Origin: Sphingomonas sp. SORGH_AS_0879
GTDB taxonomy: Bacteria; Pseudomonadota; Alphaproteobacteria; Sphingomonadales; Sphingomonadaceae
Reading direction: 5' to 3'
Assembly: GCF_030819175.1 (NCBI RefSeq)
Contig: NZ_JAUTBJ010000002.1
Location: forward strand, 4,029,001-4,093,000
DNA: 64,000 nt
In this document: one piece after another, positions 46,276 to 55,459 of the stretch
Position numbering within the stretch: the stretch's first letter is position 1
Layout of the letters: every line of letters starts with the position of its first letter
The notes under the pieces: generated by a model
What the model was told of the DNA's origin: nothing
Database searches by the model: none
The model's input: the letters and a program-made list of their open reading frames with translations, nothing else
Translations under genes and position numbers: made by a program

Positions 46276-47015
46276 TCGGCCGTCGAACCATCCTGACCGG
46301 CGGGGCCGGGCTGCTCCTGGCGGGGTGCGATCGGATCGTCGAACAACCGACCGCGCGCAAGATCCTGTTCGCGGGCGAGGATATACAGAAGGGGCTGCAA
46401 CGCGCGCTGACCAATCGCGGCGCGCTGGCCCCCGAATATCGCCGCGATCAGATGTCGCCCTATTTCCGCACCAACGGCACGCGCGATCCGGGTACGCCCG
46501 CATATGCCGCGCTGCTCGCCAACCGGTTCGAGGATTGGCGGCTGAAGATCGGGGGGCTGGTCGGTAATCCCCTGTCCCTCTCGCTCAGGCAGATCGGCGA
46601 GTTTCCCGCGCGTCGCCAGATCACCCGCCACGACTGTGTCGAGGGTTGGAGCGCGATCGGCGAGTGGATGGGCCCGATGCTGGGCAATGTCCTGAAGGCC
46701 GCGCATATCCGCGACCGGGCCCGCTATGTGGTCTTCACCTGCGCCGATTTGTACGGTGGCCAGCCCTATTATGAATCGCTCGACCTGATCGACGCCTTCC
46801 ACCCCCAGACGATCCTCGCCTGGGGCATGAACGGGCGGATGCTGGATGTCGGCCACGGCGCGCCGCTCCGCCTGCGGGTCGAACGGCAGCTTGGCTACAA
46901 GCACGCCAAATATCTGATGCGGATCGACGCGGTCGAAAGTTTGGCCAACATAGGTTTAGGCAAGGGCGGATACTGGGAAGATCACGTCGATTATGACTGG
47001 TATGCCGGGATTTAA
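46272..47015 (+). CDS. sulfite-oxidase-type molybdopterin oxidoreductase, putative lipoprotein
   Basis: A 247-residue protein. The N-terminus combines an Arg-Arg pair and a lipobox (GRRTILTGGAGLLLAGC, Cys19), suggesting Tat export and membrane anchoring. The Moco domain includes Cys122 in RHDCVEGWS, the expected molybdenum ligand, plus VVFTCADLYGGQPYYESLDL and LAWGMNGRMLDVGHGAPLRL; HGAPLR is the pterin-binding signature shared with MsrP (YedY). With the cytochrome b partner it parallels MsrP/MsrQ, though the membrane subunit here is a b561-type protein and not the MsrQ family. The substrate could be an oxidised sulfur compound, but this is inference. Confidence 0.88.
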   Translation: MIGRRTILTGGAGLLLAGCDRIVEQPTARKILFAGEDIQKGLQRALTNRGALAPEYRRDQMSPYFRTNGTRDPGTPAYAALLANRFEDWRLKIGGLVGNPLSLSLRQIGEFPARRQITRHDCVEGWSAIGEWMGPMLGNVLKAAHIRDRARYVVFTCADLYGGQPYYESLDLIDAFHPQTILAWGMNGRMLDVGHGAPLRLRVERQLGYKHAKYLMRIDAVESLANIGLGKGGYWEDHVDYDWYAGI

Positions 47016-47033
47016 GACACTAGTCGGTGCCAT

Positions 47034-48263
47034 ATGGCGCTGATCGATCTCTTTCTGTCGCGCGCGGTCCGCAAGGGCCGCCTGACCCTCACCCATCATG
47101 ACGGCAAGGTCCGCGAGTTCGGGACGCCCGAACCCGGCTATCCCGATGTCGCGATCCGCTTCACCGACTCGAGGGTCGCCGGGCAGATCGTCCGCAACCC
47201 GGCGCTGGCGGCGGGCGAATCCTTCATGGACGGCCGCTTGGTCGTCGAGAAGGGCGATGTCCGCGACCTGGTCGAACTGCTGACCGCCAACGACAAATGG
47301 GAAGCGGGCCGGGCGAACCTGAACCCGTCGCGCTTCGTCCGGGCGGCGGGGGCGATCAAGCACCGGATCGACCGGATCAACATGGAGCGGCGGTCGAAGA
47401 AGAACGTCGCCCACCATTACGACCTGTCCGCCACGCTGTACGAACTCTTCCTCGACACCGACAAGCAATATAGCTGCGCCTATTTCACCGATCCGGCCAA
47501 TGATCTGGAGCGGGCGCAACGCGACAAGAAGGCGCATATCGCCGCCAAGCTGGCGATCCAGCCGGGGATGAAGATACTCGACATCGGCTGTGGCTGGGGC
47601 GGCATGGCGCTCTATCTGCACCAGATGTGCGGCGCGGAAGTGCTGGGCGTCACCCTGTCCGAAGAGCAGTTGAAGGTCGCGCGCGCCCGTGCCGAGGCTT
47701 TGGGCGTGTCGGACAAGGTGAAGTTCGAGCTGATCGACTATCGCCGGGTGGAGGGGCGGTTCGACCGCATCGTCTCGGTCGGCATGTTCGAGCATGTCGG
47801 GCCGCCGCAATATCGCACCTTCTTCCGCAAGTGCCGCGACCTGCTGACCGAGGACGGCGTGATGCTGCTCCACACCATCGGGCGGCTGAACGGGCCGGGC
47901 GTCACCGACGACTGGACGACCAAATATATCTTCCCCGGCGGCTACAACCCCGCTCTGTCGGAGATCGTGCGGGCGCAGGAGGGCTTGCGCATGTTCCTGA
48001 CCGATGTGGAGGTGCTGCGCTGCCATTATGGCTGGACGCTGGATATCTGGTACGACCGGACCGTGGCGGCGAAGGACAAGATCGTCGCGCTCTATGACGA
48101 GCGCTTCTATCGCATGTGGCTCTTCTATCTGGCGGGCGCGGGGGCGGCGTTCCGCAATGGCGGCTTGTGCAACTATCAGGTGCAACTGACCCGTGGGCGG
48201 CTCTCGGTGCCGGTCACGCGGGATTATATGTACGAGGGCGAACGCGCGCTGCGGGACCGTTAA
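47034..48263 (+). CDS. cyclopropane-fatty-acyl-phospholipid synthase family protein
   Basis: A 409-residue enzyme. N-terminal cap domain (about 1-110), then NVAHHYDLSATLYELFLDTD, the SAM-binding MKILDIGCGWGGMALYLHQM (about residues 176-195), GVTLSEEQLKVARARAE and the RFDRIVSVGMFEHVG region. These are typical of Cfa, which adds a methylene bridge to unsaturated phospholipid acyl chains in the inner membrane; the conserved Glu in MFEHVG is present. Several Cfa-like paralogues exist in sphingomonads, so the exact lipid product is unsure. 18 bases separate it from the upstream molybdopterin gene. Confidence 0.9.
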   Translation: MALIDLFLSRAVRKGRLTLTHHDGKVREFGTPEPGYPDVAIRFTDSRVAGQIVRNPALAAGESFMDGRLVVEKGDVRDLVELLTANDKWEAGRANLNPSRFVRAAGAIKHRIDRINMERRSKKNVAHHYDLSATLYELFLDTDKQYSCAYFTDPANDLERAQRDKKAHIAAKLAIQPGMKILDIGCGWGGMALYLHQMCGAEVLGVTLSEEQLKVARARAEALGVSDKVKFELIDYRRVEGRFDRIVSVGMFEHVGPPQYRTFFRKCRDLLTEDGVMLLHTIGRLNGPGVTDDWTTKYIFPGGYNPALSEIVRAQEGLRMFLTDVEVLRCHYGWTLDIWYDRTVAAKDKIVALYDERFYRMWLFYLAGAGAAFRNGGLCNYQVQLTRGRLSVPVTRDYMYEGERALRDR

Positions 48264-48264
48264 A

Positions 48265-48390
48265 TCCTCCCCTGCAAGGGGAGGGGGACCGCCGCGAAGC
48301 GGTGGTGGAGGGGGGCTTCCTCATAGGATGTCCCTGGTGGCGAGCCCCCTCCACCAGCTTCGCTGGTCCCCCTCCCCGTGCCGGGGAGGA
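48265..48390. repeat. R1 intergenic element, copy g
   Basis: Starts TCCTCCCCTGCAAGGGGAGG, GGGGACCGC...GCGGTGGTGG module, centre GCTTCCTCATAGGATGTCCC, right half CCACCAGCTTCGCTGGTCCC ending GTGCCGGGGAGGA. It lies between convergent genes, the only copy in the window not between co-directional ones. The complete, undisturbed halves make it the best reference for the family. Confidence 0.92.
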
Positions 48391-48394
48391 TCGG

Positions 48395-48796
48395 TCAGGC
48401 TCGAAGCCGCCGGATATCCAGCACATCCACCCCGGCGAGCGTCACCGGGCCGAAGCGGCCATCGACTTCCGCGACGATCCCCTCGGCGGTCGAGCGCACG
48501 CGGGTCCAGGGGATTTCGCGCACCGCCATGCGGCGGCCCTGGAGCTTGATCGCCGCGACGCGACCGTCCTGCGCCACCGCCAGCGCGCCCTGGCCATCGG
48601 CACCGACCACCGCGCCGGATACCGCAAAGCCCTCCAGCGCGGCTTCGGCCGCCGCCGCGACATCCTCCGGCGCGCCGAGGCGGCGGTTGCGGCGGCGGCG
48701 GACCAGCCAGCCGATCCCGACTCCGCCCAGCACCGTTCCGGCCCCCAGACCGGCCAGCGCCCAGCCCATCACGGCGCCGGTGATCGGCAGGATCAT
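48395..48796 (-). CDS. small membrane-anchored hypothetical protein
   Basis: A 133-residue protein: MILPITGAVMGWALAGLGAG with a single hydrophobic, glycine-rich helix (GTVLGGVGIGWLV), an arginine-rich RRRRNRRLG patch, and a soluble domain of regular beta strands (GALAVAQDGRVAAIKLQG; GPVTLAGVDVLDIRRL). The end ARRGLD...RRL is a PRC-barrel-like or small beta domain but not clearly assignable. ATG 48796 overlaps the preceding gene's stop (ATGA). Unknown function. Confidence 0.65.
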   Translation of the reverse strand: MILPITGAVMGWALAGLGAGTVLGGVGIGWLVRRRRNRRLGAPEDVAAAAEAALEGFAVSGAVVGADGQGALAVAQDGRVAAIKLQGRRMAVREIPWTRVRSTAEGIVAEVDGRFGPVTLAGVDVLDIRRLRA

Positions 48797-49224
48797 CCCG
48801 CCGCGCCCGACAGGGCTTCGAGCGTCGGCCGAAGACCGGACAGGTCGTACCCCGCCCCCTCGGCCTGCATCACGATCAGGGTCGGGTTGCGCCCCGCCTT
48901 GGCTGCCGCCAGCGCCCACAGGTTGCAGCTTCGCGTGCCCGACCGGCAATAGGCGAGCACCGGCCCCTTGGCCTCGACCAGCGCCTGGGTCATCTGGTCG
49001 ACCATCTCGTGGCTGAACCCGCCCGGCGTCACGGGGATCGCGGTATAGGCCAGCCCCTGATCCTCCGCCGCCGCGCGGATCGAGTCGCCATTGGGCTGCC
49101 CCGGCTCCTCGCCATCGGGGCGGTTGTTGACGATGGCGGTATAGCCCGCCGCCTTGATCGCCGCGACATCCTCGGGGCGGATCTGGGGGGCGACGGCGAC
49201 GCTTTCATTGAGTGGGCGGATCAT
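48793..49224 (-). CDS. DUF442 / TIGR01244-type phosphatase-like (sulfur transferase) protein
   Basis: A 143-residue protein. The family motif PLNESVAVAPQIRPEDVAAIKAAG opens it; IVNNRPDGEEPGQPN is near residue 31 and the catalytic-loop-like LAYCRSGTRSCNLWALA (Cys93) near 91. This is the tyrosine-phosphatase-like fold (DUF442) found alone or fused to beta-lactamase-like hydrolases (Blh), and linked in other bacteria to sulfide oxidation. ATG 49224 was preferred to GTG 49233 because AGGTGAG precedes it. Coupled to the small membrane protein gene downstream. Confidence 0.85.
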   Translation of the reverse strand: MIRPLNESVAVAPQIRPEDVAAIKAAGYTAIVNNRPDGEEPGQPNGDSIRAAAEDQGLAYTAIPVTPGGFSHEMVDQMTQALVEAKGPVLAYCRSGTRSCNLWALAAAKAGRNPTLIVMQAEGAGYDLSGLRPTLEALSGAAG

Positions 49225-49382
49225 GCGACTCACCTATTCAAAGGGCCGTTTCACCGCAACCGGTGCCGAGCCATCTTCGTCAGGAAAAGACGCATCAATC
49301 GGTGCTTGGCTCCGATGGCATGGGAACATCCCGCGCTCCCCCACGTCTGATCCGCAATGGATTTTCGCAGGAGCCGGGCGCC

Positions 49383-50405
49383 ATGTCGCTGATCGATCGT
49401 CGCCAGGGGCTGTGGGGCCTGGTCGCGCTGGGCGCCGCCGCCGCCGTACCGCTCGCCTGGCGCCGGGCCCAGGCCGCCGCCGCCGGCCCCACGACGCTGG
49501 CGGTCGTGGAAAAGGGCGCCGGGCGCGTCGCCTTCTACAGCGTGCCCGAAGGGCGGCGGCTCGGCACCATCCCGCTCGGCGCGCAACCGCATGAGATGGT
49601 CGCCGATCCCGCCCGCCGCTTCGCCTATATCGGGGGATATGGCGTCCAGGGCTGGCAGTTCGCGGGCGAGGGCGGGCATCAACTCTGGGTGATCGATCTC
49701 GTCGAACGACGGCTGGTGCGGACCATCGACATGGCACCGCATCGCCGCTGGCACGGCATGCGGATGGATGCGCGAGGCCGCCTCTATGCGCTGTCCGAGA
49801 GCGACAGCCTGCTGGCGCGATTCGATACGCCCGCCACCGCCGAAACCCCCGACCGCATGATCCCGGTCGGCGGCGCGCGCAGCCATTATTTCGTGGTGAA
49901 GGCCGATGGCACCCGCGCCTATGTCGCCGACACGATGAGCGGCATGGTCATCATGGTGGACCCCGACGATGCCAGCTTCGCACCCGTCAAACAGCATATC
50001 GGCACCGCGCCCGAGGGTCTGGCGCTCAGCCCCGACGAGCGCACCCTGTACGTGATCGACCGTCCGGCGGGCGTGCTCCACGCGCTGGACGCGATTACGC
50101 TGCGCCCCCGTGCCCGCACGACGCTGCGTGGCGAGGCGGTGCGGGTGATCGTCCAGGCCGATGGCCGCCTGATCGTGTCCAACCCGGCGGACAAGAGCCT
50201 GACCCGCCATTCGCCCGCCACGCTGAAGGAGGAAGCCAGGCTTCCCCTGCCCGCCGCCGCACCGGGGCTGAACCTGTCGGCGGGAGGGTCCATCCTCTAT
50301 GCCGCGCGGGACGACGACCGCATCGCGATCGTCGATCTGGCGACCTGGCGGATCGTCGGCGGCTTCGCGACCGGCGACGCGCCGGATACCGCCGTGCTTC
50401 TGTAA
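49383..50405 (+). CDS. exported YncE-like beta-propeller protein
   Basis: A 340-residue protein. The N-terminus (RRQGLWGLVALGAAAAVPLA) is a signal sequence. The rest is a seven-bladed propeller with repeating VPVGG / GTAPEGLALSPDERTLYVID blades, near YVTN-type and SMP-30-like proteins (ADTMSGMVIMVDPDDASF; DGRLIVSNPADKSL). ATG 49383 was preferred to the open frame from 49212. It lies divergent from the DUF442 gene and just upstream of crtY, 48 bases before it. Such propellers bind surface or periplasmic partners; no ligand is evident. Confidence 0.8.
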   Translation: MSLIDRRQGLWGLVALGAAAAVPLAWRRAQAAAAGPTTLAVVEKGAGRVAFYSVPEGRRLGTIPLGAQPHEMVADPARRFAYIGGYGVQGWQFAGEGGHQLWVIDLVERRLVRTIDMAPHRRWHGMRMDARGRLYALSESDSLLARFDTPATAETPDRMIPVGGARSHYFVVKADGTRAYVADTMSGMVIMVDPDDASFAPVKQHIGTAPEGLALSPDERTLYVIDRPAGVLHALDAITLRPRARTTLRGEAVRVIVQADGRLIVSNPADKSLTRHSPATLKEEARLPLPAAAPGLNLSAGGSILYAARDDDRIAIVDLATWRIVGGFATGDAPDTAVLL

Positions 50406-50453
50406 TGGCACCGGCCCTTTGCCTTCGCGCCGCTTTACGGTAGCGGTAAGGCG

Positions 50454-51614
50454 ATGGCTGCCAAAATCTCCTGCGATGTCGCGATCATTGGTGCAGGCCT
50501 GGCCGGCGGCCTGATCGCGCTGGCGCTCAAGGCGCGGCACCCTTCGCTCGACGTGCGGCTGGTCGATGCGGGCGAGACGATCGGCGGCAATCACCTCTGG
50601 TCCTTTTTCGGCAGCGATGTGGCCACGGCCGATCGCTGGATCGTCGAGCGGCTCGTGGCGCATGGCTGGCGCTGCTATGACGTGGCCTTTCCGGCGCATG
50701 CGCGGACACTGAACCAGACCTACTACTCGATCGAGAGCCACCGGCTGGACGCCGAGGTCCGCCGCGTGCTGCCGCCCGAAGCCCTGATGCTGGGCCGCAA
50801 GGTGCTGTCGGTGACCGCGACTGCCGCCGTCTTCGCCGATGGCGACCGGGTGGAGGCGACCGGCGTGATCGACGCGCGCGGCGCGGGCGACCTGTCCTCG
50901 CTGTCCTGCGGATGGCAGAAATTCGTCGGCCAGGAACTCCGCCTGACCCACCCGCATGGCAGCGAGCGGCCGGTGGTGATGGACGCCACCGTCAAGCAGA
51001 TCGACGGCTATCGCTTCGTCTACACCCTGCCCTTCGCGCGGGATCGGATCTTCGTCGAGGACACCTATTACTCCACCTCGTCCGATCTGAACCGCCGCGC
51101 CATCGTCCAGCGAATCGAACGCTATGCCGAGGCGCGTGGTTGGGAGACGGTGGAGGTGATGCGCGAGGAGGCGGGCGTGCTTCCGGTCGCGATGGGGGGC
51201 GACTTCGACGGCTATTGGCGCAGCGGCGGGGCCAGGACGCCCAAGGCCGGGATGCGCGCCGGGCTGTTTCACCCGACCACCGGCTATTCGCTGCCCGATG
51301 CGATTCGTATGGCGGCAATGCTGGCCGAGCGGCGCGATTTCGCCGGGGCCGATCTGCACGACGCAACCTATCGCATGGCGCGCGCCGCCTGGGACGCGCG
51401 AAGCTTTTACCGGATGCTCGACACGATGTTGTTCAAGGCGGCGGAGCCGGATGAGCGATACCGCGTTCTGGAGCGTTTCTATCGACTTCCGCCCGACCTG
51501 ATCGGGCGATTCTATGCGGGGCAATCGACCATGGCCGACAAGGCACGAATATTGACCGGACGGCCGCCGGTGCCGATCCTGCGCGCCATCGCCGCGCTGC
51601 GGGGTCGGTCATGA
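50454..51614 (+). CDS. crtY: lycopene beta-cyclase
   Basis: A 386-residue flavoprotein-like cyclase turning lycopene into beta-carotene at the membrane. CDVAIIGAGLAGGLIALALK is the dinucleotide-binding start; GNHLWSFFGSDV, TYYSIESHRLDA, GVIDARG, WQKFVGQEL and YVYTLPF-like (FVYTLPFARDRIFVEDTYYS) segments are conserved in CrtY. Three-base spacing is absent: its TGA stop overlaps the crtI ATG. It forms a crtYI unit; crtB lies 5 kb away on the other strand and crtZ/crtE are not in the window. Confidence 0.95.
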   Translation: MAAKISCDVAIIGAGLAGGLIALALKARHPSLDVRLVDAGETIGGNHLWSFFGSDVATADRWIVERLVAHGWRCYDVAFPAHARTLNQTYYSIESHRLDAEVRRVLPPEALMLGRKVLSVTATAAVFADGDRVEATGVIDARGAGDLSSLSCGWQKFVGQELRLTHPHGSERPVVMDATVKQIDGYRFVYTLPFARDRIFVEDTYYSTSSDLNRRAIVQRIERYAEARGWETVEVMREEAGVLPVAMGGDFDGYWRSGGARTPKAGMRAGLFHPTTGYSLPDAIRMAAMLAERRDFAGADLHDATYRMARAAWDARSFYRMLDTMLFKAAEPDERYRVLERFYRLPPDLIGRFYAGQSTMADKARILTGRPPVPILRAIAALRGRS

Positions 51615-53086
51615 AGAGCGCGGTCGTCATCGGATCGGGCTTCGGCGGCTTGGCGCTGGCCATCCGCCTGCAATCGGCGGGCGTGCAGACGACGATCGTC
51701 GAGGCGCGGGACAAGCCCGGCGGGCGGGCTTATTATTGGGAGCGCGACGGCTTTACCTTCGACGCCGGGCCGACCGTCATCACCGACCCGGCCTGTCTGG
51801 AGGAACTCTGGGGCCTGACCGGGCGCAGCATGTCGGAGGATGTGAAGCTCGATCCCGTCAGCCCCTTCTACCGGCTCAACTGGGTCGACGGCACCAATTT
51901 CGACTATAGCAACGACGACACCCAGTTGCGGTCCGAGATCGCCAAGCTGAACCCCGACGATATCGCGGGCTATGGCAAATTCCTCGACTATGCGGCGGGC
52001 GTGTATCGCGAGGGCTATGAGAAGCTCGGCCATGTCGCGTTTCTCGATTTCGCCTCGATGATCAAGGCCGCGCCGTCGCTGATGAAGTATCAGGCGTGGA
52101 ACTCGGTCTACGCCATGGTTTCGAAATTCGTGAAGTCGGAGAAGCTGCGCCAGGCGCTGTCCTTCCACACGCTGCTGGTCGGCGGCAATCCGATGACGAC
52201 CAGCGCCATCTATGCGCTGATCCACAAGCTGGAGCGGGACGGCGGCGTCTGGTTCGCGCGCGGCGGCACCAATCGGCTGGTCGCAGGGCTGGTCGCACAG
52301 TTCGAGCGGATCGGCGGCGTCCTCCGCCTCGGCGATCCCGTCACCCGGATCGAGACGCTGGGCGACCGCGCGACCGGCGTGGTCACGAAGAGCGGCCTGA
52401 CCATCCAAGCGGATGCCGTCGCGACCAATGCCGATATCATGCACAGCTATCGCGACCTGCTGACCGACAATCGCTCGGCCCGGCGGACGGTCAACTCGCT
52501 GGAGCGCAAGCGCTATTCGCCATCGCTTTTCGTCGTGCATTTCGGGATCAAGGGCGCGTGGCCGGGTATCCCGCACCACATGATCCTGTTCGGCCCACGC
52601 TATAAGGGCCTGCTGACCGACATCTACGACACCGGCGTGCTGTCGGAGGATTTCTCGCTCTACCTCCACCACCCGACCGTCACCGACCCCAGCCTTGCGC
52701 CCGAGGGGCATTCGACCTTCTACGCATTGGCCCCCGTCCCCCACATGGGCAAGTTCCCGATGAACTGGGACGAGGTCGGGCCGATCCTGGAAAAGCGTAT
52801 CCTGGACGAGGTGGGCCGCCGCCTGATCCCCGATATCCATGAGCGGATCGTGACCAAATTCCACTATGCGCCATCGGACTTCGCGACCGATCTGAACGCG
52901 CATATGGGCTCGGCCTTCTCGCTCGAGCCGATCCTGACCCAGAGCGCCTATTTCCGGGTGCACAATCGCGACGATTCGATCCCGAACCTGTATTTCGTCG
53001 GAGCGGGGACGCATCCGGGTGCGGGTATTCCGGGCGTGGTGGGCAGCGCGAAAGCCACGGCGGCACTGATGCTGGAGAGGAAGTAG
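51611..53086 (+). CDS. crtI: phytoene desaturase
   Basis: A 491-residue FAD-dependent desaturase making lycopene from phytoene in four steps. KSAVVIGSGFGGLALAIRLQ (dinucleotide-binding), AGPTVITDPACLEELW, LVGGNPMTTSAIYALIHKLE, GGVWFARGGTNRLVAGL, and the C-terminal LYFVGAGTHPGAGIPGVVGSAKATA match bacterial CrtI. It starts four bases before the crtY stop, so the two are translationally coupled. The product would be lycopene, cyclised by CrtY. Confidence 0.96.
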   Translation: MKSAVVIGSGFGGLALAIRLQSAGVQTTIVEARDKPGGRAYYWERDGFTFDAGPTVITDPACLEELWGLTGRSMSEDVKLDPVSPFYRLNWVDGTNFDYSNDDTQLRSEIAKLNPDDIAGYGKFLDYAAGVYREGYEKLGHVAFLDFASMIKAAPSLMKYQAWNSVYAMVSKFVKSEKLRQALSFHTLLVGGNPMTTSAIYALIHKLERDGGVWFARGGTNRLVAGLVAQFERIGGVLRLGDPVTRIETLGDRATGVVTKSGLTIQADAVATNADIMHSYRDLLTDNRSARRTVNSLERKRYSPSLFVVHFGIKGAWPGIPHHMILFGPRYKGLLTDIYDTGVLSEDFSLYLHHPTVTDPSLAPEGHSTFYALAPVPHMGKFPMNWDEVGPILEKRILDEVGRRLIPDIHERIVTKFHYAPSDFATDLNAHMGSAFSLEPILTQSAYFRVHNRDDSIPNLYFVGAGTHPGAGIPGVVGSAKATAALMLERK

Positions 53087-53096
53087 GCCCCCGCCT

Positions 53097-53195
53097 CCGT
53101 TCAGCCTGAGCGAAGTCGAAGGCCAAGGGATGACCTTTCCCCGTGTCCCGTGGGCGAGCCCGTCGCGTGGCCTTCGACTTCGCTCAGGCTGAACG
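53097..53195. repeat. R2 repeat, copy b (inverted pair)
   Basis: CCGTTCAGCCTGAGCGAAGT (left arm) and ACTTCGCTCAGGCTGAACGG (right arm) enclose a spacer of about 50 bases with GGCCAAGGGA and TCGCGTGGCC beside the arms. It lies between the ends of the convergent crtI and Atm1-like genes. Confidence 0.9.
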
Positions 53196-53372
53196 GGGGG
53201 GATAGGAAGTTGGCACCGTCCCACGGATCGATCCGGGTGTTCCCACCATGCCTCGGCGTCTATCACGGCGTTGGACTCAAGATGATCCTGGGCTGGACCG
53301 CCGTGGCGCGGATCGCATTCGGTTCGGCAAATCCGGTTGCGCTGCCGCTGACGCCCTTTGCTCGGCGGAGGA
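53196..53372. other. intergenic stretch between crtI and the Atm1-like gene
   Basis: Nothing recognisable on either strand; neither a hairpin followed by a T-run nor a coding remnant stands out. It lies between convergent genes, so no promoter is needed here. Confidence 0.4.
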
Positions 53373-55202
53373 TCACGCCAGCAGCGCGTCTTCCTCTTCC
53401 GCCTGCTCCACCTCGGCGGCCTGGCGGGCCCACATTTCGGCGTAGAGCCCGCCCTTCGCCAGCAACTCGCCATGCGTGCCGCGCTCCGCCACGCGCCCGC
53501 CATCGAGGACGACGATCTGGTCGGCATGGACGATAGTCGACAGCCGGTGCGCGATGACCAGCGTGGTCCGCCCGCGCTCGATCGCCTGGAGCGTCGCCAG
53601 GATATCCGCCTCGGTCCGGCTGTCCAGCGCGCTGGTGGCTTCGTCCAGGATCAGGATCGGCGGGTTCTTGAGCAGGGTGCGCGCGATGGCGACCCGCTGC
53701 TTCTCGCCGCCGGACAGCTTCAGCCCGCGCTCGCCGACGCGGGTGGCATAGCCCTGGGGCTGGCGTTCGATGAAGTCGGCGATCGCCGCGCCCTTCGCCG
53801 CCCGTTCGACCTCGGCCTGATCCGCGCCCTCGCGGCCATAGGCGATGTTGTAGCCGATCGTGTCGTTGAACAGCACCGTGTCCTGCGGCACGATGCCGAT
53901 GGCCGCCCGCAAGCTGTCCTGCGCCACGTCGGACACCGGCTGGCCATCGATGGTGATCGCGCCCTCGCTCACGTCGTAGAAGCGGAAGAGCAACCGCGCG
54001 AGCGTCGACTTGCCCGCCCCCGACGGCCCCACCACGGCGCAGGTCGTCCCCGCCGGAATGTCGAGCGTCAACCCTTTCAGGATCGCCCGGTCGGGCTCAT
54101 AGCCGAAGACGACATGGTCGAACCGGACATGCCCGCCCGTCACGCTCAGCGGGGGCGCGCCGGGGGCGTCCACCACTTCGGCGGGCGTGTCGATCAGGTC
54201 GAACATCGCGCCCATGTCGATCACCCCCTGACGAATGGTACGATAGACCATGCCGAGCAGGTCGAGCGGCCGGAAAAGCTGCGACAACAAGGTGGAGACG
54301 AACACCACATCGCCCGGAGACGCCGCGCCCCGGCTCCATTCGCGCGCGACCCAGGCCATGGCAAAGCCCAGCATCAGGCTGGTGATCGCCGCCTGCCCGA
54401 CATTGAGCCAGGCGAGCGAGTTTTCCGACTTGGTCGCCGCACGGGCATAGGCCGCCACGCCGTTTTCATAGCGCCGGGCTTCGCGTTCCTCGGCGTTGAA
54501 ATATTTGACCGTCTCGAAGTTGAGCAGCGAGTCGACCGCGTGCGCCACTGCGCCGGTGTCGAGATCGTTCATCCGGTTGCGCAGCGCATTGCGCCAATCG
54601 GTCACCTTGCGGGTGAAGACGATGTAGAGGACCACCATCACCAGCGTGGTGACGACCAGCACCGGCCCGAAGCTCCGCCCAAAGATAGTCAGGACCAGCG
54701 CCAGTTCCAGCACGGTCGGCGCGATGTTGAAGAGGAGGAAGTAGAGCATCGTGTCGATGCTCTTGGTCCCGCGCTCGACCACCTTGGTCACCGCCCCCGT
54801 GCGCCGTTCGAGGTGGAAGCGCAGCGACAGGCGGTGGAGATGGCGGAACACGTCCGCCGACAGCCGCCGGGTCGCGTCCTGCCCGACCATCTCGAACACC
54901 GCGTTGCGCAGATTGTCGAACAGCGTCGTCCCGAACCGCGCCGCCGCATAGCCGATGACCAGCAGGACGACGAGCATCACCGCGCCGCGGTCGCCCCCCG
55001 CCATCCGGTCGATCGCATATTTCAGCGTATAGGCCGCGCCCAATACCTGAATCAGCTTGGACACCACGACCAGCGCCATCGCCGCCACGATCCGCACGCG
55101 CAAGGCAGGGGCTCCGGCGGGCCAGAGATAGGGGAGGAAACGGCGAAGCGTCGGGATCAGCGGCCGGTCAGGCGTACCGGCGGTGGAATCGAGTGGCGGC
55201 AT
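53373..55202 (-). CDS. Atm1/ABCB7-like ABC transporter (fused permease-ATPase)
   Basis: A 609-residue half-transporter. The permease half (about 35-330) has six hydrophobic helices with NAVFEMVGQDATRRLSADVFRHLHRLSLRFHL, the heavy-metal/Atm1-type signature, and TVLELALVLTIF. The ATPase half has Walker A GPSGAGKST, Q-loop GIVPQDTVLF, signature LKLSGGEKQRVAIAR, Walker B PILILDEATSALD and the His switch IAHRLSTI. It probably forms a homodimer. The Novosphingobium homologue exports glutathione-bound metals, and mitochondrial Atm1 exports a sulfur compound. Substrate here is unproved. Confidence 0.93.
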   Translation of the reverse strand: MPPLDSTAGTPDRPLIPTLRRFLPYLWPAGAPALRVRIVAAMALVVVSKLIQVLGAAYTLKYAIDRMAGGDRGAVMLVVLLVIGYAAARFGTTLFDNLRNAVFEMVGQDATRRLSADVFRHLHRLSLRFHLERRTGAVTKVVERGTKSIDTMLYFLLFNIAPTVLELALVLTIFGRSFGPVLVVTTLVMVVLYIVFTRKVTDWRNALRNRMNDLDTGAVAHAVDSLLNFETVKYFNAEEREARRYENGVAAYARAATKSENSLAWLNVGQAAITSLMLGFAMAWVAREWSRGAASPGDVVFVSTLLSQLFRPLDLLGMVYRTIRQGVIDMGAMFDLIDTPAEVVDAPGAPPLSVTGGHVRFDHVVFGYEPDRAILKGLTLDIPAGTTCAVVGPSGAGKSTLARLLFRFYDVSEGAITIDGQPVSDVAQDSLRAAIGIVPQDTVLFNDTIGYNIAYGREGADQAEVERAAKGAAIADFIERQPQGYATRVGERGLKLSGGEKQRVAIARTLLKNPPILILDEATSALDSRTEADILATLQAIERGRTTLVIAHRLSTIVHADQIVVLDGGRVAERGTHGELLAKGGLYAEMWARQAAEVEQAEEEDALLA

Positions 55203-55273
55203 GTCACCCCCATGTCGGCGGATCGGGGGCGAAGTTCAATGGGGGAGCGTTTGCGAGCCGTATCGCTTGCGGC

Positions 55274-55433
55274 CCTGCCCTCCCCCAACCCCTCCCGCTT
55301 GCGGGAGGGGCGTTTTGCAGGAATTTTGGCTGCCCACATCCCCGCCCATAGAAATTACGGTGATCGCTTGCCCCTGGCCGCTCCCCTCCCGCAAGCGGGA
55401 GGGGATGGGGGAGGGCTTCGGTGTCTCACCGAG
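55274..55433. repeat. R3 repeat, copy c
   Basis: CCCCCAACCCCTCCCGCTTGCGGGAGGGG at the left (quoted in part: CCCCTCCCGCTTGCGGGAGG) and CCCCTCCCGCAAGCGGGAGG at the right, then CGGTG-TCT-CACCG. It shares the end CGGTGTCTCACCGAG with copy b (GGTGTCTCACCGAG at about 38087). Between genes on the same strand. Confidence 0.85.
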
Positions 55434-55459
55434 CTACCCGCCCCACCCCCCGACTGGCC

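Noticed and set aside
53196..53372. Decayed gene in the crtI to Atm1-like gap
   Set aside because: Short open frames exist but none resembles a known protein, and the codon pattern is no better than that of antisense frames.
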